Program-made: the position numbers and the translations under genes
Part shown: piece by piece, positions 16,430 through 24,851 of the stretch
Position numbering within the stretch: the stretch's first letter is position 1
Layout: each line of letters starts with the position of its first letter
Assembly: GCF_004340965.1 (NCBI RefSeq)
Contig: NZ_SLYA01000002.1
Coordinates: 434,001-498,000 of the forward strand
Reading direction: 5' to 3'
DNA length: 64,000 bases
Origin: Sphingomonas sp. PP-CE-1A-559
Lineage (GTDB): Bacteria > Pseudomonadota > Alphaproteobacteria > Sphingomonadales > Sphingomonadaceae
Notes under the pieces: model-generated
What the model saw: only the letters and a program-made list of their open reading frames with translations
What the model was told of the DNA's origin: nothing
Databases searched by the model: none

Positions 16430-17950
16430 ATGGGGAAACAAGCGTTCGACGAGATCATGGGGACACCGGGCGACACGACCGCCCGGCCCGAACTGGCAGC
16501 CCTCGGCAAGTGGATCGAGGACACGCCCGACGCCGAGCTGCGACGCCGGCAGGAAGCCGCCGAGACGACGTTCCGGCAACTTGGCATCACCTTCGCGGTC
16601 TACGGCGAAAACGAGGCCGCCGAGCGGATCATCCCGTTCGACATCGTCCCGCGCGTGTTCCTGCATGACGAGTGGACCCGGCTGTCCGAAGGGCTGGTCC
16701 AGCGCGTCGAGGCGATCAACGCATTCCTCGACGACATCTACGGCGAACGACGCATCCTGAAGGAGGGTATCCTTCCCGAAGACCTCGTGCTCGGCAACGC
16801 ACAGTTCCGTCCCGAGATCGCCGGCATTCGCCCACCGCACGGTGTATGGGCGCATATCTGTGGGATTGATCTCGTCCGCACAGGCCCTGACGACTTCTTC
16901 GTCCTTGAGGATAACGCGCGAACGCCGTCGGGTGTCAGCTACATGCTTGAGAACCGTGAGGCGATGCTCCGGCTCTGCCCCGAACTCTTCCGCGAATTCC
17001 GCGTCGCTGCGGTCGACAGCTATCCCGACCTGCTGCTCGAAACGATGAAGTCGGTCGCGCCGCACGGTACGGGCTCGAACCCGACGTGCGTGCTGCTGAC
17101 CCCCGGCCACTACAACTCCGCCTATTACGAGCACAGCTTCCTCGCGGACTCGATGGGGATCGAACTCGTCGAGGCCGCCGATCTGGTGGTCGACGACGAC
17201 ATCGTCTGGATGCGGACGATCGCGGGGCGCGTGAAGGTCGACGTGATCTATCGCCGGATCGATGACGATTATCTCGACCCGCTGGTGTTCCGTCCCGATT
17301 CTGCGCTGGGCGTGCCCGGTCTGATCGCAGCCTATGCCGCCGGCAACGTCGCGATCATGAACGCGCCGGGCAACGGCATCGCCGACGATAAGGCGATCTA
17401 CAGCTACATGCCCGACATCGTGAAGTTCTACTCGGGTGGCGAGTGCAAGCTGCGCAACGTCGAGACCTGGCGCTGCCGCGAACCCCAGGCGTTGAAGTTC
17501 GTCCTCGACAACCTCGAAGACGTCGTCGTCAAGCTGGTCGACGGATCGGGCGGCTACGGCATGCTCGTCGGCCCTACCGCCTCGAAAAAAGAGATCGAAG
17601 ATTTCCGCGCCGCGCTCATTGCGGAACCCCATCGCTACATCGCCCAACCGACGCTCGCCCTGTCGACCGTCCCGACGATGGCGCAAGGCGGCCTCAGTCC
17701 ACGCCATGTCGATTTCCGCCCCTTCGTGCTGAGCGGCGCGAAGGGCGTGCAGGTCGTCCCCGGTGGCCTCACCCGCGTCGCGCTCAAGGAAGGATCGCTG
17801 GTGGTCAATTCCAGCCAGGGCGGCGGTACCAAGGACAGCTTCGTGCTCATGGCCGACCAGTCGCAGCGGATGAACGCCGGCGGGATGACGCAGACGATGA
17901 GCGGCATGACGCAGACGCTCGGTGCACAGACCTCTGGCGGGACCGTCTGA
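16430..17950 (+). CDS. Circularly permuted ATP-grasp (type 2) protein
   Basis: 506-residue protein of the circularly permuted ATP-grasp family (DUF404/DUF407 type), predicted ATP-dependent peptide or amide ligase. Family-typical segments are FDIVPRVFLHDEW, INAFLDDIYGERRILKEG, FVLEDNARTPSGVSYMLENR and, near the C-terminus, KLVDGSGGYGMLVG, the glycine-rich nucleotide loop. The next two genes, alpha-E and transglutaminase-like, overlap it by one base each; this trio is a known conserved cluster predicted to make or modify short peptides, with unknown product. The start at 16430 is moderately supported (GGGGGA 13 bases upstream). The C-terminus is a Met/Thr/Gly-rich tail. Confidence 0.9.
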   Translation: MGKQAFDEIMGTPGDTTARPELAALGKWIEDTPDAELRRRQEAAETTFRQLGITFAVYGENEAAERIIPFDIVPRVFLHDEWTRLSEGLVQRVEAINAFLDDIYGERRILKEGILPEDLVLGNAQFRPEIAGIRPPHGVWAHICGIDLVRTGPDDFFVLEDNARTPSGVSYMLENREAMLRLCPELFREFRVAAVDSYPDLLLETMKSVAPHGTGSNPTCVLLTPGHYNSAYYEHSFLADSMGIELVEAADLVVDDDIVWMRTIAGRVKVDVIYRRIDDDYLDPLVFRPDSALGVPGLIAAYAAGNVAIMNAPGNGIADDKAIYSYMPDIVKFYSGGECKLRNVETWRCREPQALKFVLDNLEDVVVKLVDGSGGYGMLVGPTASKKEIEDFRAALIAEPHRYIAQPTLALSTVPTMAQGGLSPRHVDFRPFVLSGAKGVQVVPGGLTRVALKEGSLVVNSSQGGGTKDSFVLMADQSQRMNAGGMTQTMSGMTQTLGAQTSGGTV

Positions 17951-18885
17951 TGCTCTCGCGCACCGCATCCTCGCTCTACTGGCTCGGCCGCTATTTCGAG
18001 CGGGCCGACTTCATCGCCCGGCTCGTCGAAGCCACCGTCCGCCTCGACGTGCTCTCGTCGCAACCCTCGGGCGACGCCGCCTGGGCATCCGCTTTGGCCG
18101 TCACCGAGACCGACGAGGCCTTCGCCGCGACCGGGGTGGAGATTGGGCAACGCGACGTCGTGCGGTTCCTGACGCTCGATTCGAGCCATCCGGGATCGAT
18201 CGTCCGCTGTCTCGACATGGCGCGCAACAACGCTAAGGCGGTCCGCACCGCGCTGACCCGCGAGGCGTGGACCGCGATCAACCGGGCATGGCTGCTGTTC
18301 GAAAACCGCGCCACGCCGGGCAGCACGACCTCGCAACTCAACCTCGTCGAGGCGGTCAAGAACGAGACCCGTGGGTTCGAGGGTGCCGTCCATCGCATGC
18401 TCCGCAACCAGACGACCTGGTTCATCCGGCTCGGCCAGGCGGTCGAGCGCGCGGACAATACCGCGCGTCTGCTCGACGTCAAATACCACATCCTGCTGCC
18501 CGAGGGCGAGCGGCTCGGCGGCGCGATCGATCGCGATCAGTGGACGACGATCCTCCAGACCGTGTCCGCCGTCACGGCCTATCGCTGGCTCTACAATGAC
18601 GGGCTTCGTCCCGCCGACGTCATCGACCTGCTCCTTGCCCGGTCCGAACTGCCGCGCAGTCTCGCTGCCTCGGTCGAGGAGACGGTCGACGTGCTCAACC
18701 TGCTCGCCAAGCGGACCGGGAACCACGGCGAGGCCGACCGGATGGCTCGGATGCGTGCGTCGCGAATGGCGAAGACGCGATCGGGCGAGGTCATCGCCTC
18801 CGGGTTGCACCAGTATCTTCAGGCGTTCATCGCCGAGAACGCGTTGCTGCACGGCGCGATCGGCCGTCAGTTCAAGTTCCTCTAA
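17950..18885 (+). CDS. Alpha-E domain protein
   Basis: 311-residue, all-helical alpha-E protein. It begins MLSRTASSLYWLGRYFERAD, the family signature, and repeats a similar element at QAVERADNTARLLDVKY, suggesting an internal duplication. It almost always occurs beside circularly permuted ATP-grasp and transglutaminase-like genes, sometimes fused to them, and is thought to assist the ligase; no catalytic activity is known. Its start shares one base with the ATP-grasp stop (TGATG) and its stop shares one base with the next start (TAATG), so the three proteins should be made in fixed ratio. Confidence 0.9.
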   Translation: MLSRTASSLYWLGRYFERADFIARLVEATVRLDVLSSQPSGDAAWASALAVTETDEAFAATGVEIGQRDVVRFLTLDSSHPGSIVRCLDMARNNAKAVRTALTREAWTAINRAWLLFENRATPGSTTSQLNLVEAVKNETRGFEGAVHRMLRNQTTWFIRLGQAVERADNTARLLDVKYHILLPEGERLGGAIDRDQWTTILQTVSAVTAYRWLYNDGLRPADVIDLLLARSELPRSLAASVEETVDVLNLLAKRTGNHGEADRMARMRASRMAKTRSGEVIASGLHQYLQAFIAENALLHGAIGRQFKFL

Positions 18886-19694
18886 TGCGCCTCTCGATCG
18901 ACCATCACACGATCTACCGCTTCGCACAGCCGCAGGGCCGGCTGGTGCAGATGCTCCGGCTGACACCCGAGAACACGCATGACCAGACGGTCGCGTCGTG
19001 GCGGATCGACGTGGACTGCGACGCGCGGCTGCGGCCTGGGCGCGATGGCTTCGGCAACGCGGTGACGATGCTGTATGCCGAAGGGCCGGTCGACGGGATC
19101 GAGATCACCGTCAAGGGCGAGGTGCTGACCAGCCATTCGGACGGCGTCCTGCATGGCGTCCACGAAACGCTCCCGCCCGCGCTGTTCCTGCGGTCCACCG
19201 AGGCGACCGTCCTCGATACGGCCATCGCCAAGTTCGCCGCCAATGCCGCCGAGGGCGCCCGCGACCGGATTGGCGCGCTGCATCGTTTGAACCGGGCGTT
19301 CCATAAGCGGTTTGCGTTTGATGCCGGGCGTCCCGAACCCGGTCGGACCGCCGCCGCGGCGTTTCGCATGGACAGCGCTACGCCGCGGGACATGGCGCAG
19401 ATGTTCGCCGTCGCCGCACGGTCGCTCGGGGCGCCGGCGCGGTATGTTTCGGGCTATCATCACAACGATCACGAGGTCGTGCATCTGCCGACGCCGCACG
19501 GCTGGGCGGAGGCGTTCGTTGACGGACTCGGCTGGGTCGGGTTCGACCCGTGCACGGGGATGTCGCCCGAGGAGCATTACGTCCGGGTCGCGATGGCGCT
19601 CGATGCGGCGGGCGCGGCGCCGGTGGCCGGCTCGCGACTGGGCGAGGGTGGCGAGGAACTCGACGTCGACGTCGTGGTGCAGCGCGAGGACTAA
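18885..19694 (+). CDS. Transglutaminase-like protein lacking the catalytic Cys
   Basis: 269 residues with an N-terminal bacterial transglutaminase beta domain (IDHHTIYRFAQPQGRLVQML) and a papain-like core. The expected motif GVCxDFAH is replaced by ATPRDMAQ, with Pro167 where the nucleophilic Cys should be; the region after it (GAPARYVSGY), the His (His205 in HGWAEAF) and the Asp (Asp221 in GWVGFDP) are intact. So it is probably a binding pseudoenzyme unless Cys223 substitutes. It is the third gene of the ATP-grasp/alpha-E operon. The proteasome-like hydrolase gene often found with this cluster is not present here. Confidence 0.85.
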   Translation: MRLSIDHHTIYRFAQPQGRLVQMLRLTPENTHDQTVASWRIDVDCDARLRPGRDGFGNAVTMLYAEGPVDGIEITVKGEVLTSHSDGVLHGVHETLPPALFLRSTEATVLDTAIAKFAANAAEGARDRIGALHRLNRAFHKRFAFDAGRPEPGRTAAAAFRMDSATPRDMAQMFAVAARSLGAPARYVSGYHHNDHEVVHLPTPHGWAEAFVDGLGWVGFDPCTGMSPEEHYVRVAMALDAAGAAPVAGSRLGEGGEELDVDVVVQRED

Positions 19695-19697
19695 GAT

Positions 19698-19754
19698 TTG
19701 TTTCACCGCGAAGGCGGGGATCCAGACCGGGCTCCCGCCTTCGCGGGAGAACAA
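19698..19754. repeat. Paired inverted repeat, family A (imperfect)
   Basis: Arms with the cores CACCGCGAAGGCGGGGATCC and CTCCCGCCTTCGCGGGAG face each other around a 6-bp centre. The left arm carries substitutions. It starts 4 bases after the transglutaminase-like gene stop. Confidence 0.85.
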
Positions 19755-19775
19755 GGGGCAGGGGTTCTCGAGTGT

Positions 19776-19881
19776 ACCACCCCGGCGAAGGCCGGGGCCC
19801 AATTGGCAAGGTGGTCGTGATGGAGCGCTGCACTCAATTAGCGGTGTTTCCCAATTGGACCCCGGCCTTCGCCGGGGTGGT
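19776..19881. repeat. Paired inverted repeat, family E (CCCCGGCGAAGGCCGGGG)
   Basis: Arms of about 31 bp (19776-19806 and 19851-19881) with one mismatch, ending internally in the palindromic CCAATTGG, separated by 44 bases. Another copy is at 34847-34950. It lies between convergent genes. Confidence 0.88.
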
Positions 19882-19922
19882 GGTCTTGGGACGCGGGAGT
19901 GGACTAATTTAGTACCCCAACT

Positions 19923-20699
19923 TCAAACCAACGCCGCAACCCGCGCAGCCTTCGTCACCACATCAGCATCCTCCAACCGCCGCCACCCCGCCGGCCCCAG
20001 CACTTCCAACGGTCGATACCGCGTCTTGTACTCCATCCGCGGCGACCCCTTCACCCAATACCCTAGATACACGTACGGCAGCCCGGCATCGCGCGCGCGC
20101 AGGATGTGGTCCATGATGATGAAATTACCGAACCCCGGGCGCGCCGCGTCGTCAGCCGCGAAGAAGCTGTAGACCATCGACAGCCCGTCCGCCTGCCGAT
20201 CGGTCAGGCAGGCGCCGATCAGTGCTCCCGGCACGCCGCCGACGCTAGGCTCGCGATACTCGACGATCACCGAATTGACCGGCGAATGCTCGATCATGTC
20301 GGCGTAATCGTCCTCGTCCATCCCCGCCATGCCGCCGCCCGGATGCCGCGTCCCGAGGTAACGGCGCAGCAACTGGAACTGCTCGTCGGTCGCCCACGCC
20401 TTGCATGCCGTCACCTCGATATCGCCAAGCCGCTTCAGCAACTTTCGCTGCGTCGCGTTGGGCACGAACTCGTCGGTCACCACGCGGACCGAAACGCAGG
20501 CGATGCACCCCGCGCACGACGGCCGATACGCCACCCCCTGGCTGCGACGAAAGCCGATCCGCCCCAGCGCATCGTTAAGTTCGTTCGCATGCGGACCGGT
20601 CAGTTCGGTGAACACCTTGCGCTCCTGCCGATCCGGCAGATACGGGCACGGCGCAGGGCTGGTGACGAAAAAGCGCGGGAAACGGAAAGGCGCGGTCAC
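19923..20699 (-). CDS. bpt: Bpt, aspartate/glutamate leucyltransferase (N-end rule)
   Basis: Transfers leucine from Leu-tRNA to proteins with N-terminal Asp or Glu, marking them for ClpS/ClpAP. The 258-residue protein begins with [22 protein letters not shown] and has the [12 protein letters not shown] cysteine cluster of the ATE N-terminal domain, then the acetyltransferase-like C-terminal domain ([25 protein letters not shown] and [10 protein letters not shown]). These features are typical of bacterial Bpt. Monocistronic as far as can be seen; ilvA lies 127 bases upstream on the same strand. Confidence 0.93.
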   Translation of the reverse strand: MTAPFRFPRFFVTSPAPCPYLPDRQERKVFTELTGPHANELNDALGRIGFRRSQGVAYRPSCAGCIACVSVRVVTDEFVPNATQRKLLKRLGDIEVTACKAWATDEQFQLLRRYLGTRHPGGGMAGMDEDDYADMIEHSPVNSVIVEYREPSVGGVPGALIGACLTDRQADGLSMVYSFFAADDAARPGFGNFIIMDHILRARDAGLPYVYLGYWVKGSPRMEYKTRYRPLEVLGPAGWRRLEDADVVTKAARVAALV

Positions 20700-20826
20700 C
20701 GAGCGAAAAGTCCTTCAGGCAGGCGCGATCAGCCGCGTCGCCCCGTATATGGCCGCCCAACCCAAACGTACAATCGGTTTAACACGAATGTCGGTTAACG
20801 CGCTAAATCACCGTATCAGAGTGGGA

Positions 20827-22086
20827 TTATGCCAGCTCGACGGTCGACGTTTCGTACCCGCCAGCCCGCAATGCCCCCACCAGCCGATCGAGATGCGCGC
20901 GGTCGCGAAGCTCGCATTCGATGTCGGTGATGAGCCCCTTCGCCGGCAACGTCGTGAAGACGCGCTGGTGATAGATCTCGATGATGTTGACGCGTTCCTG
21001 GTCGAAGATCCGCGCGACATGGAACAGCGCACCCGGCTTGTCCTGCAACCGGATCCGCAACCGCGCCAGCCGACCCGACCGCGCCAGATCGCGCAACAGC
21101 ACGTTGGCGAGCAACCGCGTATCGATATTGCCGCCGCACAGCACGATCCCGACGGTCTTCCCCGCGAACCGCTCGGGATGCGACAGCAGCGCGGCGAGCC
21201 CGGCGGCCCCCGCACCCTCGACGACCGTCTTCTCGATCTGGAGCAGCAGGCTGACGGACTCTTCGAGGCTGCGCTCGCTGACGAGAACGATGTCATCGAC
21301 CAGCTCTGCGACGATCTTCGAGGTGATCGCGCCCGGCTCCTTGACCGCGATGCCCTCGGCCAGCGTGTCGCCGGCGCAGGCCATGTCGGTACCGTTGATC
21401 CGGTTATACATCGACGGGAACAGCTCAGCCTGTACGCCGACGACCTCGATCGGGTGTCCGCCCGGCGCTTCGCTCAACGCCCGCGCGACCGTCGACATGC
21501 CCGAGATCAGCCCGCCGCCGCCGATCGGAATGACCAGAGTATCGAGCTGCGGCACGTCCTCCAGCATCTCGATCGCGACGGTGCCTTGCCCTGCGATGAC
21601 GCGCGGATCGTCGAACGGATGGACGAAGGTGAAGCCGCACTCCCCCTCCAGGATACGCGCGTGCGCATAGGCCGCGTCGAACGTCTCGCCGTGCAGCACG
21701 ACGTTGGCGCCGTGGCCTTCGGTCTGCATGACCTTCACGGTCGGCGTGTTGGTCGGCATCACGATCGTCGTCGGAATGCCGAGCCGGTTGGCATGATAGG
21801 CAAGGCCCTGCGCATGATTGCCCGCCGACGCAGCGATGACGCCCTTCGCGCGCGCCTCCGCCGACAGCTGCAACAGCGTGTTGAGCGCCCCGCGCTCCTT
21901 GTACGCCGCGGTGAACTGGAGGTTCTCGAACTTCAGATACACCGTCGCGCCGGTCATCTTGCTCAGCGTCTTGCTGATCAGCGTCGGCGTGCGGACGATC
22001 GAGTCGCGGATCCGGTCGTGCGCGACGCGGACGTCGTCGATCGAGACGGGGAGGGTGGGTGCCGCTACGGCAGCGTGGGTAGCCAT
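20827..22086 (-). CDS. ilvA: Threonine ammonia-lyase (threonine dehydratase)
   Basis: PLP enzyme that converts threonine to 2-oxobutanoate. The 419-residue protein has the PLP lysine Lys63 in FTAAYKERGALN, the phosphate loop IPIGGGGLISG and the conserved ASAGNHAQGLAYH. A C-terminal ACT domain (RLRIRLQDKPGALFHVARIF) indicates allosteric regulation by an amino acid. The single ACT domain and length fit either the biosynthetic-like short form or the catabolic TdcB-like form; feedback by isoleucine cannot be concluded. The start at 22086 is chosen; an upstream ATG at 22125 overlaps the divergent promoter region. Confidence 0.92.
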   Translation of the reverse strand: MATHAAVAAPTLPVSIDDVRVAHDRIRDSIVRTPTLISKTLSKMTGATVYLKFENLQFTAAYKERGALNTLLQLSAEARAKGVIAASAGNHAQGLAYHANRLGIPTTIVMPTNTPTVKVMQTEGHGANVVLHGETFDAAYAHARILEGECGFTFVHPFDDPRVIAGQGTVAIEMLEDVPQLDTLVIPIGGGGLISGMSTVARALSEAPGGHPIEVVGVQAELFPSMYNRINGTDMACAGDTLAEGIAVKEPGAITSKIVAELVDDIVLVSERSLEESVSLLLQIEKTVVEGAGAAGLAALLSHPERFAGKTVGIVLCGGNIDTRLLANVLLRDLARSGRLARLRIRLQDKPGALFHVARIFDQERVNIIEIYHQRVFTTLPAKGLITDIECELRDRAHLDRLVGALRAGGYETSTVELA

Positions 22087-22143
22087 GCCCGACCCGCTAG
22101 ACCATCTGGCGCGCGTGGGAAACACCGCTTATGCGCGGACGCT

Positions 22144-22998
22144 ATGGCAAAACTGGCATTCATCGGAACCGGCGTCATGGGCGCGCCGATGGCGGGACAC
22201 CTCGCCGCGGCAGGGCACGACGTCACCGTCTACAATCGGACTAAGGCCAAGGCATTGGCATGGGCCGATAAATACGGGGGTGGGATTGCAGACACGCCTG
22301 CCGCGGCGGCGAAGGATGCCGACGCAGTGTTCACGTGCGTCGGCAACGATGATGATCTCGCCTCGGTCACTCTGGGCGACGATGGCGCGTTCGCCGCGAT
22401 GCGCGACGATGCGGTCTTCGTCGATCACACCACCGTCTCCGCCTCGATCGCGCGGCGATTGGCCGGCGAGCGTGCGTTGGTAGTCGACGCTCCCGTATCG
22501 GGCGGACAGGCCGGCGCGGAGAACGGCAAGCTCTCGATCATGTGCGGCGGCTCGGCCGAGGCGATGGCGAAGGCCGAGCCGTTCATGCAGGCCTATGCCG
22601 CACGCATCGTCCACGTCGGTGAGCCAGGCGCCGGCCAGACCACCAAGATGTGCAACCAGATCGCGATTGCCGGCGTGATCCAGGGCGTCGCCGAATCGCT
22701 GCGGTTCGCGCAAAACTCCGGGCTCGATCTCGACAAGGTGTTTGAGGCGATCTCGGGCGGCGCGGCGCAGAGCTGGCAGATGGTCAATCGCTGGCCGACG
22801 ATGGCGAAGGACGAGTTCGACTTCGGCTTTGCGGTCGACTGGATGCGCAAGGACCTTGGCCTCGCGCTCGACGAAGCGCGACGTAACGGCGCGGTCCTGC
22901 CGGTCGCGGCGCTGGTCGATCAATTCTACGCCGATGTTCAGGCGATGGGTGGCGCGCGTCAGGATACGAGCGCGCTGGTACGGAGATTGCCGAAGTGA
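22144..22998 (+). CDS. NAD(P)-dependent 3-hydroxyisobutyrate dehydrogenase family protein
   Basis: 284-residue beta-hydroxyacid dehydrogenase. The N-terminal Rossmann fold starts AFIGTGVMGAPMAGHLAAAG and the dinucleotide-specificity Asn-Arg-Thr follows strand 2 (VTVYNRTKAKA), which suggests NADP preference. The substrate motif DAPVSGGQAGAENGKLSIMC and the catalytic Lys168 in TTKMCNQI are present. Members act on 3-hydroxyisobutyrate, tartronate semialdehyde, glyoxylate or succinic semialdehyde; the exact substrate is not clear. Its stop codon overlaps a GTG that probably was the original start of the following amidohydrolase gene. Confidence 0.88.
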   Translation: MAKLAFIGTGVMGAPMAGHLAAAGHDVTVYNRTKAKALAWADKYGGGIADTPAAAAKDADAVFTCVGNDDDLASVTLGDDGAFAAMRDDAVFVDHTTVSASIARRLAGERALVVDAPVSGGQAGAENGKLSIMCGGSAEAMAKAEPFMQAYAARIVHVGEPGAGQTTKMCNQIAIAGVIQGVAESLRFAQNSGLDLDKVFEAISGGAAQSWQMVNRWPTMAKDEFDFGFAVDWMRKDLGLALDEARRNGAVLPVAALVDQFYADVQAMGGARQDTSALVRRLPK

Positions 22999-23052
22999 TC
23001 AAGCGCAACACCACAGCACTGCTCCCCTTCATCGAGAATGCCTCCGTCACTG

Positions 23053-23177
23053 CAACACTGCTCCCCTCCCTGGAAGGGAGGGGCCGGGGGTGGGTTGGCC
23101 CGTCGTTCAGGCGGCACGTTGCCCCAACTAGCCGACCCACCCCCAACCCCTCCCTTTCAGGGAGGGGAGCAATGTTG
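23053..23177. repeat. Paired inverted repeat, family C2, inside the 5' end of the amidohydrolase gene
   Basis: The outer ends CAACA-CTGCTCCCCTCCC and its near complement GGGAGGGGAGCA-ATGTTG flank inner arms GGGGGTGGGTTGGC and GCCGACCCACCCCC. The whole unit fits in frame in the long version of the amidohydrolase reading frame. Its right arm provides GGAGGGGAGCA directly before an ATG at 23172. Confidence 0.88.
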
Positions 23178-24842
23178 GCGCTTTCGGCGCTACTCCTCCC
23201 GACCCCCGCGCTCGCCGACGGGATCGTCGACAACGTCAACGGTGTCACCATTACTGATGGCGGACGCGTGATCCACTTCAAGGCGATCCTGGTCGACAAG
23301 GATGGTCGCGTCACGCGTCTCGTCCCCCCCGGTGAGGAGGCCCCCAAGCTCAGCCGCAAGGAATTGAAGAAGAACGCTGGTAAGCCGCTATACGACTGGC
23401 GCGTCGACATGGGTGGCAAGACGGTGTTGCCGGGCTTCATCGACGCGCACGGCCATGTCCTCGAGATGGGCTTCGGCGCGCTGTCGCTCGACCTGTCGAT
23501 GACCAAGTCGCTCGACGAGGCGAAGTCGCGGATCGCCGCCTACATCGCCGGTAATCCTGATCGCAAATGGGTCCTGGGCCGCGGCTGGAACCAGGAAGCG
23601 TGGGGGCTGGGTCGTTTCCCGACCGCCGCCGACCTGGAGTCCGTCTCCGGCGGCCACCCGATCTGGCTGTCGCGCGCGGACGGGCACGCCGGCTGGGCGA
23701 ACCGCGAGGCGATGCGCGAGGCCGGGGTCACCAGCTCGACCGTATCTCCGGCGGGCGGACGGATCGAGAAGACCGGCGGCGCGCCCGCGGGCGTATTCGT
23801 AGACGGCGCGCAAGGATTGATCGAGAAGGTCGTGCCGCAACCGCTGCCCAAGGAGCGCGATGCCGCGTTCCTGACCGCGCAACGCATCCTGCTCGGCTAC
23901 GGCGTCACCGCGGTCGCCGACATGGGCACGACGCTCGACGACTGGCTGACCTATCGCCGGATGGCGGACATCGGCGGGCTTCGCGTCCGCATCATGAGCT
24001 ATGCGATGGGCGTCGAGACCGCCAGCCGGATCGGCGGCAAGGGGCCGACGCCGTGGCTGTACAACGACCACCTGCGGATGGGCGGCGTGAAGCTCTATGC
24101 CGACGGCGCGCTGGGGTCGCGCGGCGCATGGTTGCTGAAGCCCTATGCCGATGCGCCCGGCCAGTCGGGGCTCGGCTTCCTGACCGACGACCAGCTTCAG
24201 AACCAGATGAGCCGCGCGGCGATGGACGGGTTCCAGGTCGCGGTCCATGCGATCGGCGACAAGGCCAATCGGGAAGTGCTCGACGCGATCCAGGTCGAGA
24301 GCGAGACCTATACCGGCGATCGCCGCTGGCGGATCGAGCATGCGCAGATCGTCGATCCGACCGACCTGCCGCGCTTCGGCAAGTTCGGCACGATCGCCTC
24401 GATGCAGCCCACGCACGAAACCAGCGACCGGACGATGGCCGAGGCACGGTTAGGGCCGAACCGGTTGGCCGGCGCCTATGCGTGGAAATCGATGCTGACC
24501 AACGGCGCCAAGCTCGCCTTCGGGACCGACTTCCCGGTCGAGAAGCCCGATCCGTTCGCGACCTGGGCGGCAGCGTTCACGCGTCAGGATGCCGATGGGC
24601 AACCACAAGGTGGCTGGCAGCCGCAGGAACTCGTCACGCGCGAACAGGCGTGGTGGGCGATGACCGGCGCCGCGGCCTATGCCGGGTTCGCGGAGAAGCA
24701 GTTCGGTGCCCTCGCCCCGGGCCAGCGCGCGGACTTCATCGTCGTTGACAAGGATCCGACGCTGGCCTCGCCAACCGACCTGCGCGCGACGAAGGTCAGC
24801 GAGACGTGGATCGGCGGGGAGAAGGTCTGGGTGCGCAAGTAA
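23172..24842 (+). CDS. YtcJ-like metal-dependent amidohydrolase, N-terminus disrupted by a repeat
   Basis: Amidohydrolase family 3 enzyme. It shows the metal motif in LPGFIDAHGHVLEMG, then AVHAIGDKANREVLDA, RIEHAQIVD and AFGTDFPVE. Two starts are possible. The GTG at 22995 overlaps the previous stop and begins MIKRN, like a signal peptide, but about 45 of the next residues are encoded by an intergenic repeat. The ATG at 23172 has a strong Shine-Dalgarno made by that repeat and gives 556 residues starting MLALSALLLPTPALADG, a signal peptide h-region and cleavage site without the basic n-region. I infer that a repeat entered the signal-peptide coding sequence. Export may be impaired. Substrate unknown. 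Confidence 0.8.
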   Translation: MLALSALLLPTPALADGIVDNVNGVTITDGGRVIHFKAILVDKDGRVTRLVPPGEEAPKLSRKELKKNAGKPLYDWRVDMGGKTVLPGFIDAHGHVLEMGFGALSLDLSMTKSLDEAKSRIAAYIAGNPDRKWVLGRGWNQEAWGLGRFPTAADLESVSGGHPIWLSRADGHAGWANREAMREAGVTSSTVSPAGGRIEKTGGAPAGVFVDGAQGLIEKVVPQPLPKERDAAFLTAQRILLGYGVTAVADMGTTLDDWLTYRRMADIGGLRVRIMSYAMGVETASRIGGKGPTPWLYNDHLRMGGVKLYADGALGSRGAWLLKPYADAPGQSGLGFLTDDQLQNQMSRAAMDGFQVAVHAIGDKANREVLDAIQVESETYTGDRRWRIEHAQIVDPTDLPRFGKFGTIASMQPTHETSDRTMAEARLGPNRLAGAYAWKSMLTNGAKLAFGTDFPVEKPDPFATWAAAFTRQDADGQPQGGWQPQELVTREQAWWAMTGAAAYAGFAEKQFGALAPGQRADFIVVDKDPTLASPTDLRATKVSETWIGGEKVWVRK

Positions 24843-24851
24843 CCGCGCGGG

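Noticed and set aside
16196..17968. 590-codon minus-strand frame
   Set aside because: Antisense to the ATP-grasp gene, whose product has clear family motifs; the minus-strand product has none.
20401..22143. 865-codon frame running into the dehydrogenase gene at 22144
   Set aside because: It is antisense to bpt and ilvA; its composition is a by-product of GC-rich codon use on the other strand.
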